Position numbers and translations under genes: made by a program
Shown here: piece by piece, positions 15,340 to 20,729 of the stretch
How the letters are laid out: each line of letters opens with the position of its first letter
Position numbering within the stretch: the stretch's first letter is position 1
Source of the DNA: an uncultured Bacilli bacterium
GTDB lineage: Bacteria; Bacillota_I; Bacilli_A; RF39; UBA660
Assembly (NCBI GenBank): GCA_910586635.1
Contig: CAJUJA010000003.1
Location: forward strand, 26,377-47,193
DNA length: 20,817 nt
Direction of reading: 5' to 3'
Notes under the pieces: model-generated
Told to the model about the DNA's origin: nothing
Seen by the model: the letters and a program-made list of their open reading frames with translations, nothing else
The model's database searches: none

Positions 15340-15965
15340 TATGATAGCACCTCCTCAATTTGCTTCATAGCATCTTTAGTAGCAACTAGATAATCTGAAC
15401 CCACTAAATCTAAAACACTAATTTCTTCTGGGGTCACCAATAAAATATTAGATAGATTTCTAGTAGCAAGAATTACATTTTCATCTAAATCTTTTACTAC
15501 CAACAATATTTTTTTATCAGTTAGTTTTAATGAATCTAACACTTTAACAAAATCCTTTGTCTTCGGTGTTTCTAAAACTAAATCTTCTAAAATAATAATT
15601 GCATTTTCTAATGCTTTATAGCTGTATGCTGACTTAATAGCAATTCCACGCTCTTTACGATTCATCTTTTTACTATAGTCACGTGGAACTGGTGTACCAT
15701 ATCTTCCACCACCTACCCATTGTACAGATCTGATAGATCCTTGACGGGCATGTCCTGTTCCTTTTTGTCTCCACGGCTTTCTTCCGCCACCTCTAACTTC
15801 TGAACGAGTCTTTGTACTGTGTGTTCCTTGTCTAAGTGATGCACGTCCCAAAATAATTGCATCATATAAAACTTTATCGTTTGGAGTCATTCCAAATATA
15901 TTCTCATTTAATTTTTCATCATTAATCTTTTCACCCTTAAGATTGAAAACATCTACTTTTTTCAT
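15339..15965 (-). CDS. rplD: 50S ribosomal protein L4
   Basis: uL4 lines the upper exit tunnel with a long loop and, in E. coli, represses the S10 operon through its leader. I chose ATG at 15965, giving 208 residues starting MKKVDVFNLKGEKINDEKLN, because AAGGAGGAAG lies just before it; an upstream start would begin inside that site. The tunnel loop contains RKPWRQKGTGHARQG (about 68-82). An 8-bp inverted repeat stands immediately upstream of its ribosome binding site in the 50-nt gap after rplC, the longest gap in the operon. Confidence 0.97.
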   Translation of the reverse strand: MKKVDVFNLKGEKINDEKLNENIFGMTPNDKVLYDAIILGRASLRQGTHSTKTRSEVRGGGRKPWRQKGTGHARQGSIRSVQWVGGGRYGTPVPRDYSKKMNRKERGIAIKSAYSYKALENAIIILEDLVLETPKTKDFVKVLDSLKLTDKKILLVVKDLDENVILATRNLSNILLVTPEEISVLDLVGSDYLVATKDAMKQIEEVLS

Positions 15966-15979
15966 ATCTCTTCCTCCTT

Positions 15980-16013
15980 TCATCACAAATTATTTTTATA
16001 CTTCCTGTGATGA
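15980..16013 (-). promoter_or_regulatory. Inverted repeat (hairpin) between rplC and rplD
   Basis: On the minus strand TCATCACA (16013-16006) and TGTGATGA (15987-15980) form an 8-bp perfect stem around an AT-rich 18-nt loop, ending next to the rplD ribosome binding site. There is no following T-run, so it is not an intrinsic terminator. It may stabilise mRNA ends or modulate access to the L4 start. Confidence 0.5.
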
Positions 16014-16015
16014 TA

Positions 16016-16759
16016 TTATTCTGCACTTTCTATTACTTCTTCTTGAACTGATTCTTCTACATTTTCATCTGTTGGTTCTAATTGCTCAACTTCTTCAACA
16101 TAGCTAATTAAATCAGCAGGAGTATTCACAACATCAGGATTTTTCACTGCTGTGTGAATGATAACTAATGATTTTTTTGGACCTGGAACATTTCCTTTTA
16201 TAAGCATTACGCTATTTTCTTTGTCAATAGAGACAATTTCTAAATTTTGAATCGTTGTTTTTTGATTACCCATATGTCCAGGCATTTTTTTACCTTTTAA
16301 CACATGCATTGGCAACATGGTACCAAGAGACCCTACGCCCCTATGGTATTGAGATCCATGTCCCATAGGACCACGAGATTGATTATGACGTTTAATAACA
16401 CCTTGGAAACCTTTTCCTTTACTAATACCACTAACATCAACCATTTCACCTTCGCTGAATATATCTACGCCTATTACTTGTCCTAACGTATAATCACTGG
16501 TATTTACTCCCCTAATTTCTCTTAAGAAGCGCTTAGGTTCTGTATTTGCTTTTTTTGTATGACCCATGGATGGTTTGTTACTAGATTTTTCTTTAATTGT
16601 TTTTGTTGCAAGTTGAACAGCATCATAACCTTCTTTTTCTACTGTTTTAATTTGAGTTACCACATTTGGTTCTACTCGAATTACAGTAACCGGAATCAAT
16701 TTACCCTCTTTGGTAAACACTTGGGTCATTCCGATCTTCTCACCTAAGATTCCTTTCAT
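16016..16759 (-). CDS. rplC: 50S ribosomal protein L3 with acidic C-terminal tail
   Basis: uL3 is an early 50S assembly protein whose loop reaches towards the peptidyl-transferase centre. The start MKGILGEKIGMTQVFTKEGK, the loop KRHNQSRGPMGHGSQYHRGV and GTMLPMHVLKGKKMPGHMGN are conserved. The core ends near residue 215. The protein then runs on to 247 with a tail very rich in Glu (PTDENVEESVQEEVIESAE) that most L3 proteins lack. The tail is probably disordered and its role is unknown. AGGAGGA precedes the ATG, and rpsJ ends 15 nt upstream. Confidence 0.97.
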   Translation of the reverse strand: MKGILGEKIGMTQVFTKEGKLIPVTVIRVEPNVVTQIKTVEKEGYDAVQLATKTIKEKSSNKPSMGHTKKANTEPKRFLREIRGVNTSDYTLGQVIGVDIFSEGEMVDVSGISKGKGFQGVIKRHNQSRGPMGHGSQYHRGVGSLGTMLPMHVLKGKKMPGHMGNQKTTIQNLEIVSIDKENSVMLIKGNVPGPKKSLVIIHTAVKNPDVVNTPADLISYVEEVEQLEPTDENVEESVQEEVIESAE

Positions 16760-16774
16760 CTTTATTTCCTCCTA

Positions 16775-17086
16775 TTATTTTGTTTTTATTTCAATATCTA
16801 CTCCGCTAGGTAAGTCTAATCTTGCTAAAGCATCGATTACTTCCTTGCTAGGACTTTTGATATCAATAAGTCTTTTATGTGTACGCATCTCAAATTGTTC
16901 ACGACTGTCTTTATATTTATGAACAGCTCTTAAAATTGTAAACTTTTCAACCTCAGTTGGTAGTGGTACTGGTCCTGAGATTGTTCCGCCTAATCGTTTA
17001 ATCGTTTCAACAATTTTTGCAACAGCATTATCTAAAACTCGATGATCATATGCTTTTAACTTAATGCGAACCTTTTCCGTTGACAT
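16775..17086 (-). CDS. rpsJ: 30S ribosomal protein S10
   Basis: uS10 is a 30S head protein and also the antitermination factor NusE, which binds NusB. The 103 residues are of normal length: MSTEKVRIKLKAYDHRVLDN at the front, then GGTISGPVPLPTEVEKFTIL and KYKDSREQFEMRTHKRLIDI. It is the first gene of the operon. GGGAGGA lies 7 nt before the ATG, after a leader of about 115 nt. tuf, fusA, rpsG and rpsL are not adjacent upstream; dinB is there instead. Confidence 0.98.
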   Translation of the reverse strand: MSTEKVRIKLKAYDHRVLDNAVAKIVETIKRLGGTISGPVPLPTEVEKFTILRAVHKYKDSREQFEMRTHKRLIDIKSPSKEVIDALARLDLPSGVDIEIKTK

Positions 17087-17203
17087 ATAAATCCTCCCTT
17101 CGCCTATATCTAGTATAGACTTGCTCCATGCAAATAACCCAATAACCTAATTAACAACTTAACCCGGCGTATCAGCAACCTTGCATATCTAAGCAGTCAC
17201 ACA
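17087..17203 (-). promoter_or_regulatory. S10-operon leader RNA, possible L4-responsive region
   Basis: The untranslated leader between the predicted transcription start and rpsJ is more GC-rich than the flanking intergenic DNA and contains AAGGTTGCTGATACGCCGGG, which from memory resembles the conserved core of S10 leaders in other Firmicutes. ATGCAA (17186-17181) can pair with TTGCAT (17133-17128) to enclose that core. A smaller hairpin, CTATA/TATAG (17104-17118), sits before the ribosome binding site. In E. coli and Geobacillus S10 leaders L4 controls expression; that this one does so is inference. Confidence 0.5.
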
Positions 17204-17209
17204 GATAAA

Positions 17210-17239
17210 ATTATATCACACGTATTCTCTATTTTGCAA
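17210..17239 (-). promoter_or_regulatory. Promoter of the S10-spc-alpha operon
   Basis: The minus strand has TTGCAA (17239-17234) as -35, an 18-nt spacer, and TATAAT (17215-17210) as -10, with a TG extension one base before the -10. Transcription would start near 17203. It is the only good promoter upstream of rpsJ in the 389-nt gap after dinB. Confidence 0.8.
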
Positions 17240-17371
17240 GTGTTTTTAATAACTTTTTAATTATTTAGTTATATAGAGAATTAACCACAAATATAGCACG
17301 TATATATTATAATATGATTAATCACATAGAAATCTTGACAAAATTATATATTTTCTAGGCTAATTTTATCG

Positions 17372-17398
17372 AAACAAAATATTCCTCAATATTAGGAA
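17372..17398 (-). terminator. Weak terminator candidate downstream of dinB
   Basis: On the minus strand TTCCT-AATATTG-AGGAA makes a 5-bp stem followed by TATTTTGTTT, about 80 nt after the dinB stop. The stem is short and the T-tract interrupted, so this is only a candidate. Nothing else recognisable lies between it and the dinB stop (17399-17475), apart from a near-palindromic TAAGTTGTAACTTA. Confidence 0.3.
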
Positions 17399-17475
17399 AC
17401 TATTAGACGCTTACACAAAAATATAAGTTACAACTTAAATACAATACAAAAACATAAATATATATCTTAAAATAT

Positions 17476-18678
17476 TTATTCATCCCTATTTCTTTTCATA
17501 GAGGCGGGAATTACTGAATTATTCCCAAATCTATGATTTAGAAAATCAACTACCTTTTGAACAGCATCATCTGACTCATTAATCTCTTCTTCCTGATCAA
17601 ATAATGATACCTGTCTTGCATTACTTTTAGATAAATCAGCAATCCTGACCCCGATTAGTCTAATTGCTTCATTTCTAAAACTACTTTCTAATAAATGAAG
17701 AACCACTTTATAAATTTCAGCAGTATTATTGGTAGCTCTTTCCAATTTGACTTGTTTAGAGTAACTTTCAAAATTACTATTTTTATAAATAATCGCTACT
17801 ACATTACAATACTTTCCCCTTTCTCGTAATTGTCTTGCTATATCATCAGTCTGTCTAAATAGGATCTGTGTTAATTCTGATTTTTCAGAAACATCTCTCA
17901 CTAAAGTTTCAGTAGTACTAATACTTTCCGTTTTAGAAATAGGTCTTTCTACTTTACTATAGTCAATCCCATTCGCTGAATCTTTTAAAAACTGTGCTTG
18001 ATTCTTAAAGTGTTTTTTTAATAATGAAATATCTGCATTTGCAAGTTCCCCAATCGTATGAATTCCAATTTTTTTTAAACGCTCTGCTGTTTTTTTCCCA
18101 ACCATAAATAACTCATCTATCGGAAGCGGCCACAACTTTGATTTTACCTCATCTACGAAAAGGGTATGAACTTTATCTGGCTTTTCAAAATCACTAGCCA
18201 TTTTAGCACAAAGCATATTATTAGCAACTCCTACATTGACCGTAAATCCGAACTTTTCCTTAATCCCATTTCTAATCTTATAAGCTAATTTTATATAATC
18301 ATCATAAATATAATGCATACCAGAAAAGTCCAAGTAAGCCTCATCTACAGAATATTTTTGAGTATTAGGAGTATATTGTCTTAAATATTCGTGAAAGAGT
18401 CTAGACTGTTCATAATACCATTTATGGTTAGGCGGAAAAATTTGTAGGTTTGGACATTTCTTTCTAGCAGAGTAAATAGTTTCTGCAGTTTTAATTCCAT
18501 ATTTTTTAGCAACTGGGCTTTTCGCCAAAACAATACCATGACGTTTAGACTCATCGCCGCCAATAATAGAAGGAATATTTCTTATATCTACTTGATAACC
18601 CTGTTTTAAAAGATAAAGAGCAGTCCATGATAAAAAGGCATTATTCACATCCACATGGAAAATAATTCTTTTACTCAT
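17476..18678 (-). CDS. dinB: Y-family DNA polymerase (DNA polymerase IV, DinB-like)
   Basis: An error-prone translesion polymerase of 400 residues. Catalytic carboxylates are Asp10 (IIFHVDVNNAFLSW) and Asp112-Glu113 (KYSVDEAYLDFSG). Phe15, five residues after Asp10, is the expected sugar steric gate. The palm/finger part runs to about 185, a helix-hairpin-helix (VGKKTAERLKKIGIHTIGEL) spans about 193-212, and a little-finger domain covers about 250-350. QVSLF at 356-360 fits the beta-clamp binding motif. The variant start NNAFLSW, rather than NNFYASVE, marks a Firmicutes subfamily. The start ATG follows GAGGTG. The promoter spacer holds a LexA-type box, so SOS control is likely. It is co-directional with the ribosomal operon but separated from it by 389 nt. 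Confidence 0.93.
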   Translation of the reverse strand: MSKRIIFHVDVNNAFLSWTALYLLKQGYQVDIRNIPSIIGGDESKRHGIVLAKSPVAKKYGIKTAETIYSARKKCPNLQIFPPNHKWYYEQSRLFHEYLRQYTPNTQKYSVDEAYLDFSGMHYIYDDYIKLAYKIRNGIKEKFGFTVNVGVANNMLCAKMASDFEKPDKVHTLFVDEVKSKLWPLPIDELFMVGKKTAERLKKIGIHTIGELANADISLLKKHFKNQAQFLKDSANGIDYSKVERPISKTESISTTETLVRDVSEKSELTQILFRQTDDIARQLRERGKYCNVVAIIYKNSNFESYSKQVKLERATNNTAEIYKVVLHLLESSFRNEAIRLIGVRIADLSKSNARQVSLFDQEEEINESDDAVQKVVDFLNHRFGNNSVIPASMKRNRDE

Positions 18679-18696
18679 AGAATCACCTCTATACTA

Positions 18697-18725
18697 ATTA
18701 TAGAACATTTTTTCGATTTATACAA
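18697..18725 (-). promoter_or_regulatory. dinB promoter
   Basis: Minus-strand TTGTAT (18725-18720) is a plausible -35 and TATAAT (18702-18697) a perfect -10, with a 17-nt spacer. Transcription would start about 12 nt before the dinB ATG. The spacer is almost filled by the LexA-type box. Confidence 0.75.
18702..18715 (-). promoter_or_regulatory. LexA (DinR) box in the dinB promoter
   Basis: CGAAAAAATGTTCT on the minus strand matches the Gram-positive LexA consensus CGAACRNRYGTTYG at 12 of 14 positions; the misses are A for C at position 5 and T for G at the end. It lies between -35 and -10 and overlaps the -10 by one base, a repressing position. No such box was seen at the divergent promoter. 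Confidence 0.72.
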
Positions 18726-18790
18726 TTTAAAAAACACCCAAGTGCATACACTACTTAATCATTAGACTTTTTTGCTTACAGATTTTTTAT

Positions 18791-18798
18791 GGTATAAT
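18791..18798 (+). promoter_or_regulatory. Extended -10 promoter of the YgjV-family gene
   Basis: TATGGTATAAT contains a perfect -10 (18793-18798) with a TG extension just before it. A TTGCTT at 18772 is only 15 nt upstream, so a -35 is weak. Transcription should begin near 18805, which makes the long upstream reading frame from 18772 untranslated. Confidence 0.7.
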
Positions 18799-18822
18799 TC
18801 TTATTATACAGAGGACTCTATT

Positions 18823-19341
18823 ATGATTAGCAGTACTTATATCATCTCCCAGATACTAACAGCAATAAATTATATATTATTTTGGATTACTTATTATATT
18901 AAAAAAAGACAAACTATTCTTCTTTTGGATTTTATGTCTGTTATATCACATGCCCTATCTTACTTATTGCTAGGCGGATATACTGGTGCTATGATGGGGA
19001 TCATTGCTACCTTTAGAAACGGAATTTTTTTATACCAAGAGAAGAAAAATAAAGACACAAAAACAGCTTTATTATATATACTATACTTTATAACTATAAT
19101 TTTTACTATAATCACTTATAAAAATGTTTTTAATATATTACCCATGATGGCCACAATATTATACACATACTCTATATGGCAAAAAGATGTATACAAGTAT
19201 AAATTATTAGGAATTATTATTAGAATTTTATACTTTATATATAATACCTATTTAAAATCTATTGCCAGCATTTTATTAGAATTCATCACTTTTGCTTGTT
19301 CCCTTATCGGCTATACCAAAGATATTAAGAATCGTTGTTAA
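18823..19341 (+). CDS. YgjV-family inner membrane protein
   Basis: A 172-residue very hydrophobic protein with six or seven likely membrane segments (roughly 4-25, 31-50, 52-71, 82-99, 101-119, 125-142 and 145-163). The block SYLLLGGYTGAMMGIIATFR in the second and third segments resembles the HFLLLGAYTGAxMNxIGALR region of the YgjV family, whose function is unknown. It is cytoplasmic-membrane located, with a basic C terminus (KDIKNRC). I chose ATG at 18823 because the longer frame starts inside the promoter; GAGGA lies 8 nt before this ATG. It is divergent from dinB. Confidence 0.78.
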   Translation: MISSTYIISQILTAINYILFWITYYIKKRQTILLLDFMSVISHALSYLLLGGYTGAMMGIIATFRNGIFLYQEKKNKDTKTALLYILYFITIIFTIITYKNVFNILPMMATILYTYSIWQKDVYKYKLLGIIIRILYFIYNTYLKSIASILLEFITFACSLIGYTKDIKNRC

Positions 19342-19351
19342 AATACAGGAT

Positions 19352-19397
19352 GAGTATCTAGAAAAAAATCAAGTCAAAAACTTGAAGAAAATTAACA
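19352..19397 (+). repeat. 46-bp inverted repeat, left arm
   Basis: Perfectly complementary in reverse to 20684-20729 over 46 bases with no mismatch. It contains a 6-bp hairpin, TCAAGT-CAAAA-ACTTGA, flanked on one side by A7, so on the minus strand it reads as a stem followed by T7, a terminator facing left out of the enclosed segment. It begins 10 nt after the YgjV-family stop codon. Confidence 0.95.
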
Positions 19398-19640
19398 TCT
19401 TACAAATCAAGCAAATTAAAATGGAAAAGAATTAAAGAGTGTATAGTTAATATAGATTGTACATTTGAAAATGAGATAGAAACAGGAAATCATCATATTA
19501 TAGTTGGGAAAGTAGTTAGTTGTGATATAGATAAAGATAAATATTCTGATAATAAGGTTTCATTAAGAGGTAATATTCCTAATATTTATCATATAACGGG
19601 AAATAAATTTATGATAGATGGAGAATTTAAAGAAATATAA
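19386..19640 (+). pseudogene. C-terminal remnant of a flavin-reductase-like protein
   Basis: An open stretch of about 84 codons with no usable start, bounded upstream by an in-frame TGA inside the left inverted-repeat arm. The translation contains IKECIVNIDCTFENEIETGN, then HHIIVGKVVSCDID, and ends IYHITGNKFMIDGEFKEI. These match by eye the C-terminal half of FMN-binding flavin reductase/flavoredoxin proteins (CxxNxxC, GDHxIxIGxV, IYHxGGNxF). The N-terminal half, about 100 residues, is missing and replaced by the repeat arm. It is therefore a truncated, inactive remnant, probably cut when the repeat-bounded segment formed. Confidence 0.7.
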
Positions 19641-19701
19641 TAATCTGGTAGTAAGAACTAATAAATCTTGATTAGACTATTATGTAAGAAAGGGATAAGT
19701 T

Positions 19702-20229
19702 ATGGAATTGATTGATATTTTAGATGAGAATGGAATAAAAACAGGAAATACTTCCACTATAAAGGAACTTCATAAATCTGGAAAATGGCATAAGGTTGTA
19801 GGAATAATAATATATGACTTTAATAAAAAACTTTTAATGCAACAAAGAGCTTTAAATGAAATATCAGATCCTGGAAAATGGGATATTTCAGCAGCAGGTC
19901 ATGTCAATAGTGGCGAAACTGAAATTGAAGCAGTTAAAAGAGAATTATCAGAAGAAATAGGTTTAAATTTAAAAGAAAATCAAATTGAACTTTTTATGTC
20001 TTATAAAAAAGAAGTTAATAATAAAACAGTAAATAAAAAACATCTAGAAGATATTTATATTGCACAAATAGATGCAGAAAGTATTAATGAATTTACGATT
20101 CAAAATGAAGAAGTTGAACAAGTTAAATGGTTTTCAATTAATGAGTTAAAAGAATTGATTCAAAATAATAAATTAAAATCTAGAAACAATATGTATGAAA
20201 AATTATTCAAATATCTAGAAGAAAATTAA
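19702..20229 (+). CDS. NUDIX hydrolase, isopentenyl-diphosphate-isomerase-like subgroup
   Basis: A 175-residue cytosolic protein with a perfect Nudix box at 66-88: Gly66, Glu72, then RELSEEIGL at 80-88. These residues bind Mg and hydrolyse a nucleoside diphosphate linked to some other group. The N-terminal MELIDILDENGIKTGNTSTI and KWHKVVGIIIYDF, with DPGKWDISAAGHV leading into the box, match the YfcD/IDI-like group. Members are annotated as isomerase-like but mostly have unknown substrates. The start ATG follows AAAGGGAT; no clear promoter is seen. It lies inside the 46-bp inverted-repeat segment, between the flavin-reductase remnant and the small peptide gene, and is rich in AGA and ATA codons, unlike the ribosomal genes. 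Confidence 0.9.
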   Translation: MELIDILDENGIKTGNTSTIKELHKSGKWHKVVGIIIYDFNKKLLMQQRALNEISDPGKWDISAAGHVNSGETEIEAVKRELSEEIGLNLKENQIELFMSYKKEVNNKTVNKKHLEDIYIAQIDAESINEFTIQNEEVEQVKWFSINELKELIQNNKLKSRNNMYEKLFKYLEEN

Positions 20230-20260
20230 CAGAGTAAAGAATTTAACAATAATAAAATCC

Positions 20261-20297
20261 GCCGATTTTCCCCACACCCTTTATCGGCTCCTTTTAA
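20261..20297 (+). terminator. Possible terminator after the NUDIX gene
   Basis: GCCGAT (20261-20266) and ATCGGC (20283-20288) make a 6-bp GC-rich stem around a 16-nt C-rich loop, followed by TCCTTTTAATT. The loop is large and the T-tract short, so it is plausible but weak. It stands out as the only GC-rich patch in the surrounding AT-rich DNA. Confidence 0.4.
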
Positions 20298-20361
20298 TTA
20301 TAATTAACTATTCTTATACATTATAAAAAGATAATTTTATGAAAAGTTTGTACTTGTTCGA

Positions 20362-20390
20362 TTGTTTTATAAGTTTACAAATAGTATAAT
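20362..20390 (+). promoter_or_regulatory. Promoter of the small hydrophobic peptide gene
   Basis: TTGTTT (20362-20367), a 17-nt spacer and TATAAT (20385-20390). The transcript would start near 20397, giving a 5' untranslated region of about 57 nt that contains the arm pairing with the 3' region. Confidence 0.75.
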
Positions 20391-20453
20391 ATTTATAGAA
20401 AATACTAACTGTTGAGTACTTGCCAACTTCTTGAGGGAAGGAGGCTGATAGTT

Positions 20454-20537
20454 ATGCATAAGAAGGATTTTTTAATTCTTTCCTTAATCATCATTATCTT
20501 CTTACTAATAGCCTTACTTTTTACTTTTGTAAAATAG
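20454..20537 (+). CDS. 27-residue hydrophobic peptide, candidate type I toxin
   Basis: The peptide starts MHKKDF, continues with a single unbroken run of about 19 hydrophobic residues (positions 7-25, with only Ser10 and Thr24 polar), and ends FVK. Charged at both ends with one membrane span, it has the size and shape of small membrane toxins such as TisB, IbsC or the Fst/TxpA group, though I see no direct sequence match to any of them. Expression signals are strong: a consensus promoter and AAGGAGG (20438-20444), 9 nt before the ATG. A convergent antisense promoter, a shared hairpin and 5'-3' mRNA pairing surround it. Function as a toxin is inferred from this architecture. Confidence 0.65.
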   Translation: MHKKDFLILSLIIIIFLLIALLFTFVK

Positions 20538-20550
20538 TAATCTATATAAG

Positions 20551-20585
20551 AAAAATAGTACTCAATCTGCAATAGATTAAGTACT
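20551..20585 (-). terminator. Terminator of the predicted antisense RNA
   Basis: Minus-strand arms 20585-20574 and 20568-20557 form a 12-bp stem (AGTACTTAATCT with AGATTGAGTACT, one U-G pair) and a 5-nt loop, then ATTTTTCTT. It ends leftward transcription just past the peptide gene's stop codon. On the plus strand the same stem has a C-A mismatch and no T-tract, so it is directional. Confidence 0.75.
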
Positions 20586-20665
20586 TAATCAATTAATTTG
20601 GGTAAGTACTCAACAAGCGAAAGTTCAGTATTTCCCTTTTTTAGTTTATGCAAGTTTCCTTGACA
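20551..20665 (-). ncRNA. Predicted antisense RNA (candidate type I antitoxin)
   Basis: A transcript of about 115 nt is predicted from the promoter at 20671-20699 to the terminator at 20551-20585. It contains no convincing reading frame and is fully complementary to the 3' untranslated part of the peptide mRNA, including the 20601-20615 arm. This 3'-overlap arrangement resembles txpA/RatA and bsrG/SR4 in Bacillus. Existence of the RNA is inferred. Confidence 0.5.
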
Positions 20666-20670
20666 TATTC

Positions 20671-20699
20671 ATCATACCATAATTGTTAATTTTCTTCAA
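20671..20699 (-). promoter_or_regulatory. Antisense promoter facing the small peptide gene
   Basis: On the minus strand TTGAAG (20699-20694) is a fair -35, the spacer is 17 nt, and TATGAT (20676-20671) is preceded by TGG, an extended -10. The -35 lies inside the right arm of the 46-bp inverted repeat. Confidence 0.55.
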
Positions 20700-20729
20700 G
20701 TTTTTGACTTGATTTTTTTCTAGATACTC
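20684..20729 (-). repeat. 46-bp inverted repeat, right arm
   Basis: Exact reverse complement of 19352-19397. The two arms enclose 1286 bp holding the flavin-reductase remnant, the NUDIX gene and the peptide/antisense locus. No transposase or recombinase gene lies between them, and no target-site duplication is evident at the outer edges. Confidence 0.95.
20696..20719 (+). terminator. Terminator within the right repeat arm
   Basis: TCAAGT-TTTTG-ACTTGA followed by seven T gives a 6-bp stem with a T-tract on the plus strand. It would end the small-peptide transcript at about 320 nt, past its 3' pairing arm. Bases 20730-20817 beyond it show nothing I can identify. Confidence 0.65.

Larger units (their letters stand above)
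20410..20615 (+). repeat. 15-bp inverted repeat flanking the small peptide gene
   Basis: TGTTGAGTACTTGCC (20410-20424) in the 5' untranslated region is complementary, with a single G-U pair, to GGTAAGTACTCAACA (20601-20615) beyond the coding end. In the mRNA these would form a long-distance 5'-3' stem enclosing the gene. AGTACT occurs in both arms and twice more in the hairpin between them. Confidence 0.8.

Noticed and set aside
15966..15986. Upstream ATG for L4 giving seven extra residues
   Set aside because: The codons overlap AAGGAGGAAG, the ribosome binding site of the normal MKKVDVFNLKG start.
4795..17086. Several plus-strand open frames of 60-83 codons opposite ribosomal genes
   Set aside because: They are shadows of highly conserved minus-strand genes, with no ribosome binding sites or recognisable products.
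17335..17370. Perfect TTGACA on the plus strand in the dinB-rpsJ gap
   Set aside because: No acceptable -10 follows at 16-18 nt, and no plus-strand gene lies downstream.
18772..18822. A 17-codon N-terminal extension of the YgjV-family protein starting at TTG
   Set aside because: It covers the extended -10 promoter and the ribosome binding site of the ATG at 18823, so it is untranslated leader and promoter DNA.
20557..20585. The antisense terminator stem as a bidirectional terminator
   Set aside because: On the plus strand the stem has a C-A mismatch and is followed by TAATCAATTAATTTGG, with no proper T-tract; the repeat-arm hairpin is a better plus-strand terminator.
20660..20688. TTGACA on the plus strand before the right repeat arm
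   Set aside because: The only -10-like sequence (TAATTG) is at a 14-nt spacing, and the terminator hairpin follows at once.
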